Below are positions 43,148 through 51,043 of a stretch of 64,000 nucleotides of DNA, in pieces. The translations under genes and the position numbers were made by a program. The first letter of the stretch is position 1. Each line of letters begins with the position of its first letter. The DNA lies in assembly GCA_937905825.1 (NCBI GenBank), contig CALCXM010000054.1:1-64000 (forward strand), given 5' to 3'. The notes beneath the pieces were generated by a model that saw only the letters and a program-made list of their open reading frames with translations, was not told where the DNA came from and made no database searches. This DNA comes from an uncultured bacterium (lineage in GTDB: Bacteria > Planctomycetota > UBA1135 > GCA-002686595).

Positions 43148-44065
43148 CTACTCCTCGTGTTCGTCCTTGCCGACGCCTTCTTCCGCGCGCACGACGGTGC
43201 CGCCCTCGAGCACGAACTCGGCGGGAGTCTCAATCACGTACTGGGGACCCGCGGGGAGTTCCAAGTGGGTGACATGGCCGCCGGTGGGCATGGCGCTGAC
43301 GGCCTTGTTCTCGTCGTTGTCGGTGTCCTTCTTGAGGCGCACGAAGACGAAGGGCTGGGACCGGTCATCCGTGTTGACCAGATCGATAAAGTGCTTCGCG
43401 CAGTGATCACAGTCCCAACGCCAGAAAACGAAGAGACCATCGGTAGGCAAGGTTTCAATCTCGGCGGGGAAGAGGGCTGCGAACTCGGTTTCGTAGATCA
43501 TCTGGTCCTTCCAGCTTTCCACATCCAGGATCACGTAGCGTTTGCCATCAAGCTCGGGGCCACTTCCGTCCTCCTTGGGGTTGATCGTGTTGTCACCAAC
43601 GTAGAAGTAGGGGAAGATGAGCAACACAAGACCCAGTACGGGCAAGAGCGGCGCTGGACCGATCCCCTTGGCCTCGGAGTTCCAAGGCCGTGAGAAGATG
43701 ATGGCCAACAGGAGCAGCGTGTCGATGCCCATCATGGTGGCGGGCGGGATGGGGATGCTCGCGCCGAAGCAACCGCAGGACTCTTCCCCAAGGCTCATGG
43801 CGAGGATGGCGTCGAACACCAGGAACAGTCCGACCAGTGGCAACCACGCGAGCTTGGGCCGCAGCAATGCCATGCAGACCAGGACCAACTCGATCCCGAT
43901 TGCGAGCTTGAAGAACAAGTCGACTCCGATCGGCAGCTCGTGCAGCACGGGCGGTAGGTCCGCAGGGGTGCCGGCGATCAGCTTGAAGAGCGCACCCGCT
44001 AAAACCCAGAGGGCGGCGAGGCGGATGGCGAGCGGGGCGAGGTCGAGAGGGGCTTTGGAACTCAT
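43148..44065 (-). CDS. MauE/DoxX-like redox-associated membrane protein with CxxC motif
   Basis: 305 aa from the ATG at 44065. Four or five membrane segments (AIRLAALWVLAGALFKLIAG, LFFKLAIGIELVLVCMALL, LPLVGLFLVFDAILAMSLG, MMGIDTLLLLAIIF, LLPVLGLVLLIFPYFYVG) surround ESCGCFGA, the CxCFG motif of MauE-type quinone/thiol redox proteins. The exposed C-terminal half contains GLFVFWRWDCDHCAKHFIDL, a thioredoxin-like strand followed by a CDHC pair. It probably shuttles disulfide electrons between the membrane and the periplasm. It is divergent from the selenoprotein gene 130 bp away; a functional link through thiol/selenol redox chemistry is a reasonable guess. Confidence 0.78.
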   Translation of the reverse strand: MSSKAPLDLAPLAIRLAALWVLAGALFKLIAGTPADLPPVLHELPIGVDLFFKLAIGIELVLVCMALLRPKLAWLPLVGLFLVFDAILAMSLGEESCGCFGASIPIPPATMMGIDTLLLLAIIFSRPWNSEAKGIGPAPLLPVLGLVLLIFPYFYVGDNTINPKEDGSGPELDGKRYVILDVESWKDQMIYETEFAALFPAEIETLPTDGLFVFWRWDCDHCAKHFIDLVNTDDRSQPFVFVRLKKDTDNDENKAVSAMPTGGHVTHLELPAGPQYVIETPAEFVLEGGTVVRAEEGVGKDEHEE

Positions 44066-44194
44066 GCAGCTAGTTGCTTGGGGAAAACGATGGCGGCGAA
44101 CTCTACGTCACTGCAAAGGGTACGTTAGGAAAAAACCTCCACCGAGGCGATCTGGCGCCTTCACAGGAGCGCGCATCTTGCGCATCATGCTCTT

Positions 44195-44548
44195 ATGACT
44201 GAACAAGAAATGGTGGCTCTGGTGAGCGGGAAGCTGGAGTCCATGCGCGAGCTGGAGGGGCTCCTGCGCAAGCGCGGAATCAACTCGGTGATCCGTCAGC
44301 CCGGGGACGGCAAGAACTGCAACACAGGCTGAGGCATCACCTTGGAGCTCGCGGTCGCGGGCGTCGATTTGGCGGACAGCATGGAAGTGATGCAGGACAC
44401 CTGGAAGAAGAACCTGAGCCCCGAGGAGATCGCCGCCACGGAGATGGTGGTGGACTTTGATGCGGAACAGACCACCTGCCCGGCCTGCATGACGATTTTT
44501 AAGCCAGAAACCCCCATGTGTCCCGGCTGTGGGTTGCGTTTTGGCTGA
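44195..44548 (+). CDS. Small selenoprotein: UGA-encoded Sec46 in a Cys-x3-Sec motif, with C-terminal zinc ribbon
   Basis: From the ATG at 44195 the frame runs 45 codons, meets TGA at 44330-44332, and continues in the same frame for 71 more residues to a TGA at 44546-44548 (117 aa with Sec). Before the UGA: MVALVSGKLESMRELEGLLRK and RGINSVIRQPGDGKNCNTG, a helix-strand unit like DUF2007-type domains. Around it: C42-N-T-G-U46-G. After it: ITLELAVAGVDLADSMEVMQ, DTWKKNLSPEEIAATEM and a zinc ribbon CPACMTIF...MCPGCGLRFG (Cys95, 98, 109, 112). Both halves make one sensible protein, a hairpin fitting a bacterial SECIS follows the UGA, and SelA is encoded at 15173. A pseudogene or sequencing error is the alternative. 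Initiation is uncertain: no good Shine-Dalgarno sequence is visible. Redox or metal-sensing function is inferred. Confidence 0.8.
44342..44367 (+). promoter_or_regulatory. Putative bacterial SECIS hairpin
   Basis: Starting 9 nt after the UGA, a stem forms by pairing 44347-44352 (GCUCGC) with 44357-44362 (GCGGGC, one G-U), capped by the tetraloop GGUC (44353-44356). Below an A-G mismatch, four more pairs (44342-44345 with 44364-44367, two G-U) extend it. The loop lies 20 nt after the UGA and starts with G, matching the known spacing and apical-loop guanine of SelB-recognised elements. Folding was done by eye. Confidence 0.65.
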
Positions 44549-44755
44549 GTCGATCAATCACCGCCGAAGTGGGGTGGTCGCCCATCCCAGGGGACACTAG
44601 ACTTCTCGGCCAGCAAAAGGACCCCCTTGCCTGCAGCCCACGGCGCCCCTGCGCCAGCGGCTCCAAGCGCTTGCCTGTAGCCCAACCTGCCCCGTGAGCC
44701 GGGAGTCCAGTTGCTTTCACCGTCACAAAGACTCTGAACCCTCCGATCAACTCAA

Positions 44756-45526
44756 ATGATTCCCTGCGCATTCCTCCCCCTGCTTTTGGCAATCCCGGCC
44801 ACCGAGATGCCCCCGACCTCCCTGCTGCTGCAGGACGTCCCCGCCGAAGAGTCCGTCAACACCGGCGCTTGGAAAGGTTCCGTCACGGCGGGCGCCATCA
44901 AGACCACTGGCAACAGTGAAACGGACTCCGCTTCTGTGACCGCCGATGCAGGTTGGAAGACGAAGAAAGAAGCCGTCAGCCTCAACTTCAGCTGGAACTA
45001 CCAAAGCAGCGAGACCGACGGCGTGAGCTCCATCACCCAGCGCAAGGTCTTCGGCAAGGGACAGTACGATCGCTTCATGAGCGCCAAGACCTACGCCTAC
45101 GGCAACGCCTCTGGCGAGCACGACTTCACCGCAGCCCTTGACCTGCGCACCACCTACGGTCTCGGACTCGGCCACGATTTCCGTGACGACAAGCAGTGGG
45201 CCATCTCCGGCGAGGTGGGTGCTTCCTACATCGAGGAAGACTACACCTTGAACACTGCGGACGCCGAGTACGTGGCCGCTCGTTTGGCCTACAACACCGA
45301 GTACAAAGGCAGCAAGAGGTTTGCCTTCAACCACGACGGCGAGATCTTCCCGAGCCTCGAAGACTCCGACGACGTCACCGCCCGTTGGGACACGCGCGTC
45401 AAGACCAACTTGACCGACACGATGTTCGCTCAGTTGCAGTGGGTTCTGACCTACGACAACACCCCGGTCACGGGCCTCGATCGCCAGGATCACTTGCTCG
45501 CTTTGACGATCGGCTGGACCTTCTAA
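44756..45526 (+). CDS. DUF481 (YdiY-like) outer-membrane beta-barrel protein
   Basis: 256 aa from the ATG at 44756. A hydrophobic leader (MIPCAFLPLLLAIPATEMPPTSLLLQ) is followed by DUF481 hallmarks: WKGSVTAGAIKTTGNSETDS near residue 40 and alternating amphipathic strands (VSLNFSWNYQSSE, KTYAYGNASGEHDFTAALDLRTTYGLGLGHDF, WAISGEVGASYIEEDYT). It ends DRQDHLLALTIGWTF with the aromatic terminal residue typical of outer-membrane barrels. Family members are salt-induced outer-membrane proteins of unknown transport role. It stands alone, followed by a terminator hairpin. Confidence 0.88.
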   Translation: MIPCAFLPLLLAIPATEMPPTSLLLQDVPAEESVNTGAWKGSVTAGAIKTTGNSETDSASVTADAGWKTKKEAVSLNFSWNYQSSETDGVSSITQRKVFGKGQYDRFMSAKTYAYGNASGEHDFTAALDLRTTYGLGLGHDFRDDKQWAISGEVGASYIEEDYTLNTADAEYVAARLAYNTEYKGSKRFAFNHDGEIFPSLEDSDDVTARWDTRVKTNLTDTMFAQLQWVLTYDNTPVTGLDRQDHLLALTIGWTF

Positions 45527-45560
45527 GACTGGCGGGGGAATGCTCCTCGCCACTTCTTCC

Positions 45561-45595
45561 ATGAGCCCTCGCCGATCCCCTCGGCGGGGGCTCAT
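45561..45595 (+). terminator. Terminator hairpin after DUF481 gene
   Basis: A 15-bp stem with one T-G wobble (ATGAGCCCTCGCCGA / TCGGCGGGGGCTCAT) and a five-base loop, 35 bp after the stop at 45526, followed by TGCTTGG. Confidence 0.65.
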
Positions 45596-45630
45596 TGCTT
45601 GGCTCTCCAACTCTTGAACCAAAGCGCCCC

Positions 45631-46434
45631 ATGATGGCCATTCAACAACTCTTCCCCAAGCCGGGCTCCTTGATCGGCATGATCCATCTCGGTGCTCTGC
45701 CGGGAACCGCCTTTCAGACGCAGTCCCTCGACGACGTGTTGGCGCAAGCGGCGCGCGAGGCCCAGCAGCTAGCGGAACTGGGCTTTGACGGGTTGATCGT
45801 CGAGAACATGGGGGACCGGCCGTACCTGCGCCGGGAAGTCGGGCCCGAGATAGTGGCGGCCATGACTGCGGCCTGCGTCGCCGTACGCGCAGCGGCGCCG
45901 AACTTGCCCTTGGGCGTCCAGGTGCTGGCCGGAGCGAACCACGAAGCCTTGGCCGTGGCTCACAGCAGCGGAGCCCAGTTTGTGCGAGTCGAGGGCTTCG
46001 TGTTCTCGAGCGTCGCGGACGAAGGCTTGCTCGAAGAGGCATCCGCGGGTTCCCTACTGCGCTACCGCAAGCAGATTGGAGCGCAGGGCATCGCGATCTT
46101 GGCGGACATCAAAAAGAAGCACTCCTCCCACGCCATCACCGAGGACCTCTCCCTGGCGGAGACGGCCAAGGCCGCCGAGTTCTGTGGAGCCGATGGCTTG
46201 ATCGTGACCGGGGCTTCGACGGGGGAGGTCACCTCCCTCGCGGATCTAGAGGAAACCGCAAGGGCGACAAGCCTACCCGTGATGGTGGGCAGTGGCGTCA
46301 CGCCCGAGCAAGTTCCCGAGTTGTCGAGGTGGGCGGCGGGCTTGATCGTTGGCTCCTACCTAAAGCATGCCGGCCAGTGGCAAAACGAGTTGGACCTCGC
46401 CCGTTGCGCGGAGCTGGTGCGCGCGGCCAAATAG
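45631..46434 (+). CDS. BtpA/SgcQ family TIM-barrel protein (copy 2)
   Basis: 268 aa from the ATG at 45631 (a second ATG follows directly). Family motifs: GSLIGMIHLGALPGTAFQ, FDGLIVENMGDRPYLRREVGP, LPLGVQVLAGANHEALAVA, ILADIKKKHSSHAITEDLSLA and GLIVTGASTGEVTS, ending GLIVGSYLKHAGQWQNELD. It differs from copy 1 in several positions (for example KKKHSSH for VKHASPLG) and is clearly an old paralogue. The molecular function is not established; related proteins occur with nucleoside- and sugar-handling genes. Confidence 0.87.
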   Translation: MMAIQQLFPKPGSLIGMIHLGALPGTAFQTQSLDDVLAQAAREAQQLAELGFDGLIVENMGDRPYLRREVGPEIVAAMTAACVAVRAAAPNLPLGVQVLAGANHEALAVAHSSGAQFVRVEGFVFSSVADEGLLEEASAGSLLRYRKQIGAQGIAILADIKKKHSSHAITEDLSLAETAKAAEFCGADGLIVTGASTGEVTSLADLEETARATSLPVMVGSGVTPEQVPELSRWAAGLIVGSYLKHAGQWQNELDLARCAELVRAAK

Positions 46435-46598
46435 GAGCGGCGGCGAGCAAGGCAACGAATGGGGCGGCCTGTAGCTGGCGACGGCTGGAGACAATTCAGC
46501 ACGGCGGGACAGCAAGCGGAGTTTCCCGGCGGAGTCCTCTCGCGGCGTCTTGGGCCCGGTCACCTCGGGGTGCCCCCGCACCAAGCCCAAGCAGAACT

Positions 46599-46654
46599 GA
46601 AGCTGTCCCGCGCTAGCCACGATCCATCGATCGTCGCTGGCGCGGGACAGCTTC
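46599..46654. terminator. Long hairpin between convergent btpA-2 and Topo VI A genes
   Basis: Arms GAAGCTGTCCCGCGC (46599-46613) and GCGCGGGACAGCTTC (46640-46654) are perfect complements, and the stem extends about four more pairs inward. It lies 22 bp past the Topo VI A stop and likely ends transcription from both sides. Confidence 0.65.
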
Positions 46655-46675
46655 ATAACGAGAGCGACTGAAGCG

Positions 46676-47914
46676 CTAGGGCAGGAAGCTCTTCTTGTCC
46701 TTCAGCTTGCGCGGTAGGTACTCGTCGATCACGAAGTTGAGTCCCCACTTGGCCAAGGCCTGCTGCTCGGCACGCACGCCCATCTTCAGCAGTTGGTTGA
46801 TCGCTTGTGTCCAGGGCTTGTGGGCCTTGAAGAAGGGATCGTTCTTGAGGGCGTCCTTGGCGCGCTTGATGTCGACCTTCTGCAATTCGTGGGTGGCGTC
46901 CTGCAGCTTGAAGTCGGTGATGTCCTGGGGCGTGACGCCCAAGTACTTGGCTTGCGGGACGCAGAAGAACTTGTTGATGTGCGCTGCGTTGCCCGAACCA
47001 ACCTTCAAGGTGCGGTAGATGTTCGCAATGCCGTAAGGGTCGCAATCCACAAAGCAATACACGGGGATCTTCTTGTCGTCTGCCAGTCGCCGGATGAAGC
47101 GGCGCGTCGCGCGGGTCGGCACGCCGCCCATCTCGACCAGAATGCACTTGCCGATCTTCCAGAACTTGTGGTTGTTCAGGCGTTGGAACATACCGCCGGT
47201 CTCGATGGCGATGATGAACTTGGCGTCGGTCTTGAACTTGAGGTGCTCCACCGAGTGCGGGATCGAGTAGGAACCCGTTCCGAAGGCCGTGCAGTCGATC
47301 TCGATCGGCTTGCCAGTTTCTGTATCGCGGTCGATGACGGTCAAGTTACCGGCAACAGAACCGCCGTGCTCCTCGGGGAAGTAGCGCAACTGCTCCCGGG
47401 AGAGCCCGTCGAGGCTGGCCAAGGCTTCGATGTCGTCCATGGCCGAGTCGGACTCGGTCTGTTCGTTGAACTTGCATTCGCCCCAGTTTTTGGAGACGTA
47501 GTAGGCCTCTCGTTTGGTGGCGAAGTCGTTGTTGAGGATCATCTCTTTCGAGATCGACATTAAACGCAGGGTCTGGGCGAAGCCCTTGACCGTGTTGACC
47601 GAGAGCGCGCGGGACTTGCGCCCCTTGCCCAACTCGAAGTACCCGGTCTTCTTTTCGTAGGAGACGTTCGCCAAGGAACGAACCGGGAACTTGAGTTCCG
47701 GCAGGATGCGCTTCTCGATCGAGTTCTTGACCCGCAGGGCCGTCTTCTCGATGAGGCTGATGGTCTTTAGGTCCAAGGGGCCCATCGTGGCCGCGGCGCG
47801 CTTGCCTTTGGTCCCGGTGGCCTTGATTTCCTCGGGGGCCAGGTCAAGGGTGTCGCTGGCTGCCTTGCTGCGAGCCACCTTCTTCTTGCGGACGACTTTT
47901 TTCTTCTTTGCCAT
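46676..47914 (-). CDS. top6A: DNA topoisomerase VI subunit A (Spo11-like)
   Basis: 412 aa from the ATG at 47914. A Lys-rich N-terminal tail (MAKKKKVVRKKKVARSKAAS) is followed by the winged-helix domain with the catalytic tyrosine in DFATKREAYYVSKNWG (Tyr138/Tyr139). The Toprim domain has FIIAIETGGMFQRL (metal-binding Glu) and VYCFVDCDPYGIANIYRTLKVGS (DxD). The pattern is that of Spo11/Topo VI A, which cuts both strands and forms 5'-phosphotyrosyl links. It follows subunit B by 39 bp, as usual for this A2B2 type IIB enzyme. Topo VI is mainly archaeal and plant; bacterial occurrences are scattered. Confidence 0.94.
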   Translation of the reverse strand: MAKKKKVVRKKKVARSKAASDTLDLAPEEIKATGTKGKRAAATMGPLDLKTISLIEKTALRVKNSIEKRILPELKFPVRSLANVSYEKKTGYFELGKGRKSRALSVNTVKGFAQTLRLMSISKEMILNNDFATKREAYYVSKNWGECKFNEQTESDSAMDDIEALASLDGLSREQLRYFPEEHGGSVAGNLTVIDRDTETGKPIEIDCTAFGTGSYSIPHSVEHLKFKTDAKFIIAIETGGMFQRLNNHKFWKIGKCILVEMGGVPTRATRRFIRRLADDKKIPVYCFVDCDPYGIANIYRTLKVGSGNAAHINKFFCVPQAKYLGVTPQDITDFKLQDATHELQKVDIKRAKDALKNDPFFKAHKPWTQAINQLLKMGVRAEQQALAKWGLNFVIDEYLPRKLKDKKSFLP

Positions 47915-47953
47915 GGTGCTGGTGTCGAGCTACAGGTGTTGAGCCAAAGGGCC

Positions 47954-49723
47954 CTAGAATTTCCGGCTCTTGTGAAGGACGTCTTCGAGGGTCTCGACGG
48001 TTTCGTCACGTTGTTTGTCATCGATCTCCAGGATCTCCTGCAGGGCGATGCCAATGTGGGGGATGTACTTTTCGATGTAGCTGCGCTTCTCAAACTCGCG
48101 CTTGAGGCGCTTGCCCTTGCGGATGTAGGAACCCAACTTGCGGCCGCACTCTTGCAACCCCAAGCGGATCTCTTTCAGGATCTCGTCGTAGGCCGCGATG
48201 GCCTCCTTGGATTCGGAAGTGAATGGCACCCAAACGCTGGCGATGTGAACCATGACGGCCATGGCCCCAATCGGCAGGGCTCCGCGCGGCTGCGTCAGGC
48301 CGTACCCGCGCCAGTTGGTCTGCTGAACCGCTTTGGTGATGGCGCAGCCCGAAGCAAGGTGCAGCAGGGGCACGCGATTCGCAAAGCGCAAAACGCGCAC
48401 GGGATCGTCCATGGAACCCACCAAGTCCTCGGTGGCGATCTTGGCTTTGTCCTTCTTTCGAATGCGGCCTTCCTCGGTCACCTCGAGGCCTACGCCGCCG
48501 GGTTTGCCGTAGGCCAGGCCGACTTCGATTTGGAAGGGGTTGCCGCGATAGACAGCCGCGGGCCGCGTGGCGGTCACGTAGAAGTCCGCCTCGAGTTCCT
48601 TCTGCAGGCCCTGCAACATCAGCTCGCTGCCGATCGGAGCGATGCAGTCCGTCGAAGGGTTCGAGATCTTCGTTTTGTTGATGGCTTTGTGTAGGGCCGA
48701 AGCTTCCTCGCGGGCGATGCGCGATGCGTAGGACTTGTCGGTGAGACCCTTGCCCGCTTCCTGGATGATCTTCTTGGCGACCGTCGGTCCGACCCGCGAG
48801 AACTCTTCCTGCAGGAAACCCGAGACCGTGCGGCACTGGGTTTCTTTCAGCATGGCGATCAAACGTCCGAGCTCGACCCCATGGGGGTGGGGCTTGATCT
48901 CGACGGTTTCCGGGGGCAGTTCCTTCGAGGAATTCTCGTAGACCACCGTTTCCCCCAGGGGATCGGTGAAGCTGATCGAAAGGTGCGGGTTGGCGATGGC
49001 CGTCTGCTTGACGTACATGTCCACCGAGCGCATGCCCTTTTGGTAGCGCGCTTCCATCTCGATCTCGACGCGCGTGCCGTGGTCCTTCTCCCACTCGATG
49101 ACCCTTGACTCGTGAATCTCGGGCTTGTTGCGCGCCGTGTCGATCGTTAGTAGGAACTCGTGGGCGTCCTTGCGCTTGCCCGTGCGACTTCGAATCAAGA
49201 CGGGCTTGCCGGTGGTCAGTTGCCCGTACATGCCCGCAGCGGAGATGCCGATGCCCTGCTGCCCGCGGGTCTGGCTGAGCTTGTGGAACTTCGATCCGTA
49301 CAGCAGCTTGCCGAAGACCTTGCCGATTTGGGTGTCGAGGATGCCCGGGCCATTGTCCTCCACGCAGCAGCGGTAGACGTTGTCCCCGGTTTGGCTGATC
49401 TCCACCAGGATGACCGGCAGAATGCCCGCTTCTTCGCAGGCGTCCAGGGAGTTGTCGACCGCTTCCTTGACCGTGGTCAGGAGCGCCTTCAAGGGAGAGT
49501 CGAAGCCGAGCAGGTGGCGGTTCTTCGTGAAGAACTCCGAGACCGAGATCTCGCGCTGCTTGGTGGCCATCTCGCTGGCGTTGGAGCGCCGCTTGGTCGG
49601 GGCGGAGCCCTCGCTATCGGAGGAAGACTTCTTGGGACTCGCTTTTTTCTTGGAGGTCACTTCGTCTTCGGCTTCGCCAGGGAAGAGGGTGGGGGTGGCG
49701 CTTGCGCCTTTGCTTCGGGCCAA
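47954..49723 (-). CDS. top6B: DNA topoisomerase VI subunit B (GHKL ATPase)
   Basis: 589 aa. The start is a TTG at 49723 because AAGGAG (49737-49732) lies 8 nt upstream; a GTG at 49660 is an alternative and a farther GTG at 49777 lacks this spacing. After a basic, low-complexity leader the GHKL motifs appear: [21 protein letters not shown] (N-box), [34 protein letters not shown]. The helix-two-turn-helix and transducer domains follow ([30 protein letters not shown] [32 protein letters not shown]). It uses ATP to clamp DNA for strand passage with subunit A. Confidence 0.94.
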   Translation of the reverse strand: MARSKGASATPTLFPGEAEDEVTSKKKASPKKSSSDSEGSAPTKRRSNASEMATKQREISVSEFFTKNRHLLGFDSPLKALLTTVKEAVDNSLDACEEAGILPVILVEISQTGDNVYRCCVEDNGPGILDTQIGKVFGKLLYGSKFHKLSQTRGQQGIGISAAGMYGQLTTGKPVLIRSRTGKRKDAHEFLLTIDTARNKPEIHESRVIEWEKDHGTRVEIEMEARYQKGMRSVDMYVKQTAIANPHLSISFTDPLGETVVYENSSKELPPETVEIKPHPHGVELGRLIAMLKETQCRTVSGFLQEEFSRVGPTVAKKIIQEAGKGLTDKSYASRIAREEASALHKAINKTKISNPSTDCIAPIGSELMLQGLQKELEADFYVTATRPAAVYRGNPFQIEVGLAYGKPGGVGLEVTEEGRIRKKDKAKIATEDLVGSMDDPVRVLRFANRVPLLHLASGCAITKAVQQTNWRGYGLTQPRGALPIGAMAVMVHIASVWVPFTSESKEAIAAYDEILKEIRLGLQECGRKLGSYIRKGKRLKREFEKRSYIEKYIPHIGIALQEILEIDDKQRDETVETLEDVLHKSRKF

Positions 49724-49834
49724 GGTGGGGGCTCCTTGCAGGCTGATAATCAGGATGAAACGGGCGGATCGGCGCACACTTGCGCGCGCTGCCCCTTATG
49801 TATGGGGCCGCTCGCCCCATTGCAACCTCCGAGT

Positions 49835-49861
49835 GCAAGCCTCTTGCATTCAAGAGCTTGC
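49835..49861 (-). terminator. Possible terminator of mqnA
   Basis: A 10-bp stem with one bulged base (GCAAG-c-CTCTT / AAGAGCTTGC) and a 6-nt loop, 15 bp beyond the mqnA stop and upstream of top6B. There is no clear U-run. Confidence 0.35.
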
Positions 49862-49875
49862 GAGCGCGCACCGAC

Positions 49876-50688
49876 TCACCTGCGATGGGCGAGAAAGGAG
49901 TCGATGGGCTGTGGGTTGAGGTCGGCGCGGCACAGTCCGAGGGGCGCGGCGGCGTCGCGGAAGGCGTACAGGGCGGCCTGCATCGAGGCGCCCGGTTCGT
50001 AATCGCACTGCTCCGCGAGGTAGCGCGTGCAGCGCGCCAGGGGCAGGGACCATTCGGTTGCCCCCTGCTGGGCGAGTTCGGCGATGGCGCTCGCTCCTCG
50101 TGAACGGGCCCGGGCAAAGGCGGCCAGGTGCGGTTCGATGTGGACTCCGGGGGCCACGATCCACGGGGCGAAAATGAAGGGCAAGCCCGTGCGCTGGGCC
50201 CAGACTTTCGAGGGGTTGAAGACTCGTGGCGCGTCTGCGGCGTAGGTTTCGCGCAGGGCGGGGTCCCCGATACGCAGCCAGCCATCCGCATCTGCTTGGC
50301 GCGGGTCTTCGCCCAAGCCAACTTCGATGAACTCCGGGGGCGAGTCGCCCTTTTGGGAGAGCAGGACTTGCACTAGGCAGGCAGCGGTGCGGCTGGAAGG
50401 ATCCAAAGCCACCCGGCGCACCTCTTGCAGTGGCTTGCGCAGGAAGAGCTGCACGCTGTCCACTTCCCCGGCGCCGGCGACAGCGATGCCCGGGATGAAG
50501 CGATAGTCAGGCTGACGAAAGAGCTCGATCGAACTCACCAGGGCCACGTCCAGTTCCCCGCCACGCAAGCGCCTGACCAGTTCAGCGGGGACCGCGTGGG
50601 AGAGCTCGATGTCGGGCTCGTCCCCCAGTCCGAGGTCCAATGGGCGACCGACGAGATAGGGAACACTTCCGACACGCAGCTTGGGCAT
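49876..50688 (-). CDS. mqnA: Chorismate dehydratase MqnA (futalosine menaquinone pathway)
   Basis: 270 aa from the ATG at 50688. The start MPKLRVGSVPYLVGRPLDLGL matches the MqnA N-terminus (R-V-G-x-V-x-Y-L-N/V-x-x-P/R-L). Further family features are LVRRLRGGELDVALVSSIELF, YRFIPGIAVAGAGEVDSVQLF, VALDPSSRTAACLVQVLL, and WIGDPAL-like LRIGDPALRETYA with GLPFIFAPWIV. MqnA removes water from chorismate to give 3-[(1-carboxyvinyl)oxy]benzoate, the first step of the futalosine route to menaquinone. No other mqn gene is adjacent. It lies downstream of a large inverted repeat. Confidence 0.92.
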   Translation of the reverse strand: MPKLRVGSVPYLVGRPLDLGLGDEPDIELSHAVPAELVRRLRGGELDVALVSSIELFRQPDYRFIPGIAVAGAGEVDSVQLFLRKPLQEVRRVALDPSSRTAACLVQVLLSQKGDSPPEFIEVGLGEDPRQADADGWLRIGDPALRETYAADAPRVFNPSKVWAQRTGLPFIFAPWIVAPGVHIEPHLAAFARARSRGASAIAELAQQGATEWSLPLARCTRYLAEQCDYEPGASMQAALYAFRDAAAPLGLCRADLNPQPIDSFLAHRR

Positions 50689-50876
50689 GGGCGAAGTATA
50701 GGGTTCCGCTCGGGGCAGGGCCCAGGGGTCGCGCCGCACAATTCTATGGGGAAGTGTCCACGCGCGGCCCGTTCAGGGATTGGAGGGATCTACGTGCGAA
50801 TACGCGGAACCGTTCAGCGCGGCCGAAGCGCACCGACGCGGAACGGTTCTCGCAGCAGAGATCGACTCGCGCGCTC

Positions 50877-51043
50877 CTAGAGGCCCGGCCGACAAGGGGC
50901 GATTCCTCGCTCGGCTCCCACGAACCGCCCGGCTGCGTTGCCTGAACCCCCATATAGCTTCAACTATGTGGGGAACCCGGCGCCTTGCCAGTCGATCCGT
51001 GGAACCCGATCGAGAAACCGCCCCTTGTCGGCCGGGCCTCTAG
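50877..51043. repeat. 167-bp imperfect palindrome with perfect 25-bp ends (MITE-like or structured leader)
   Basis: Left arm 50877-50901 (begins CTAGAGGCCCGG) is the exact reverse complement of 51019-51043. Inward, a further 22 or so bases pair with several mismatches, and at the centre CCCCCATATAG faces CTATGTGGGG around a short loop. The whole unit therefore folds as one long hairpin. The stop codon of the gene at 51040 lies within the right arm. The rest of the gene-free interval 50689-51039 holds a second, smaller inverted repeat (GAACCGTTC / GAACGGTTC, near 50810 and 50841). No transposase is present. Confidence 0.8.

Noticed and set aside
44342..44548. Independent 68-aa gene starting at TTG 44342
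   Set aside because: There is no ribosome-binding site, and the start would fall within the SECIS-like stem; the upstream in-frame part forms a natural N-terminus.
44108..44557. Leftward open frame across the selenoprotein gene
   Set aside because: It has no recognisable motif, whereas the rightward frame shows zinc-ribbon motifs and coherent structure on both sides of the UGA.
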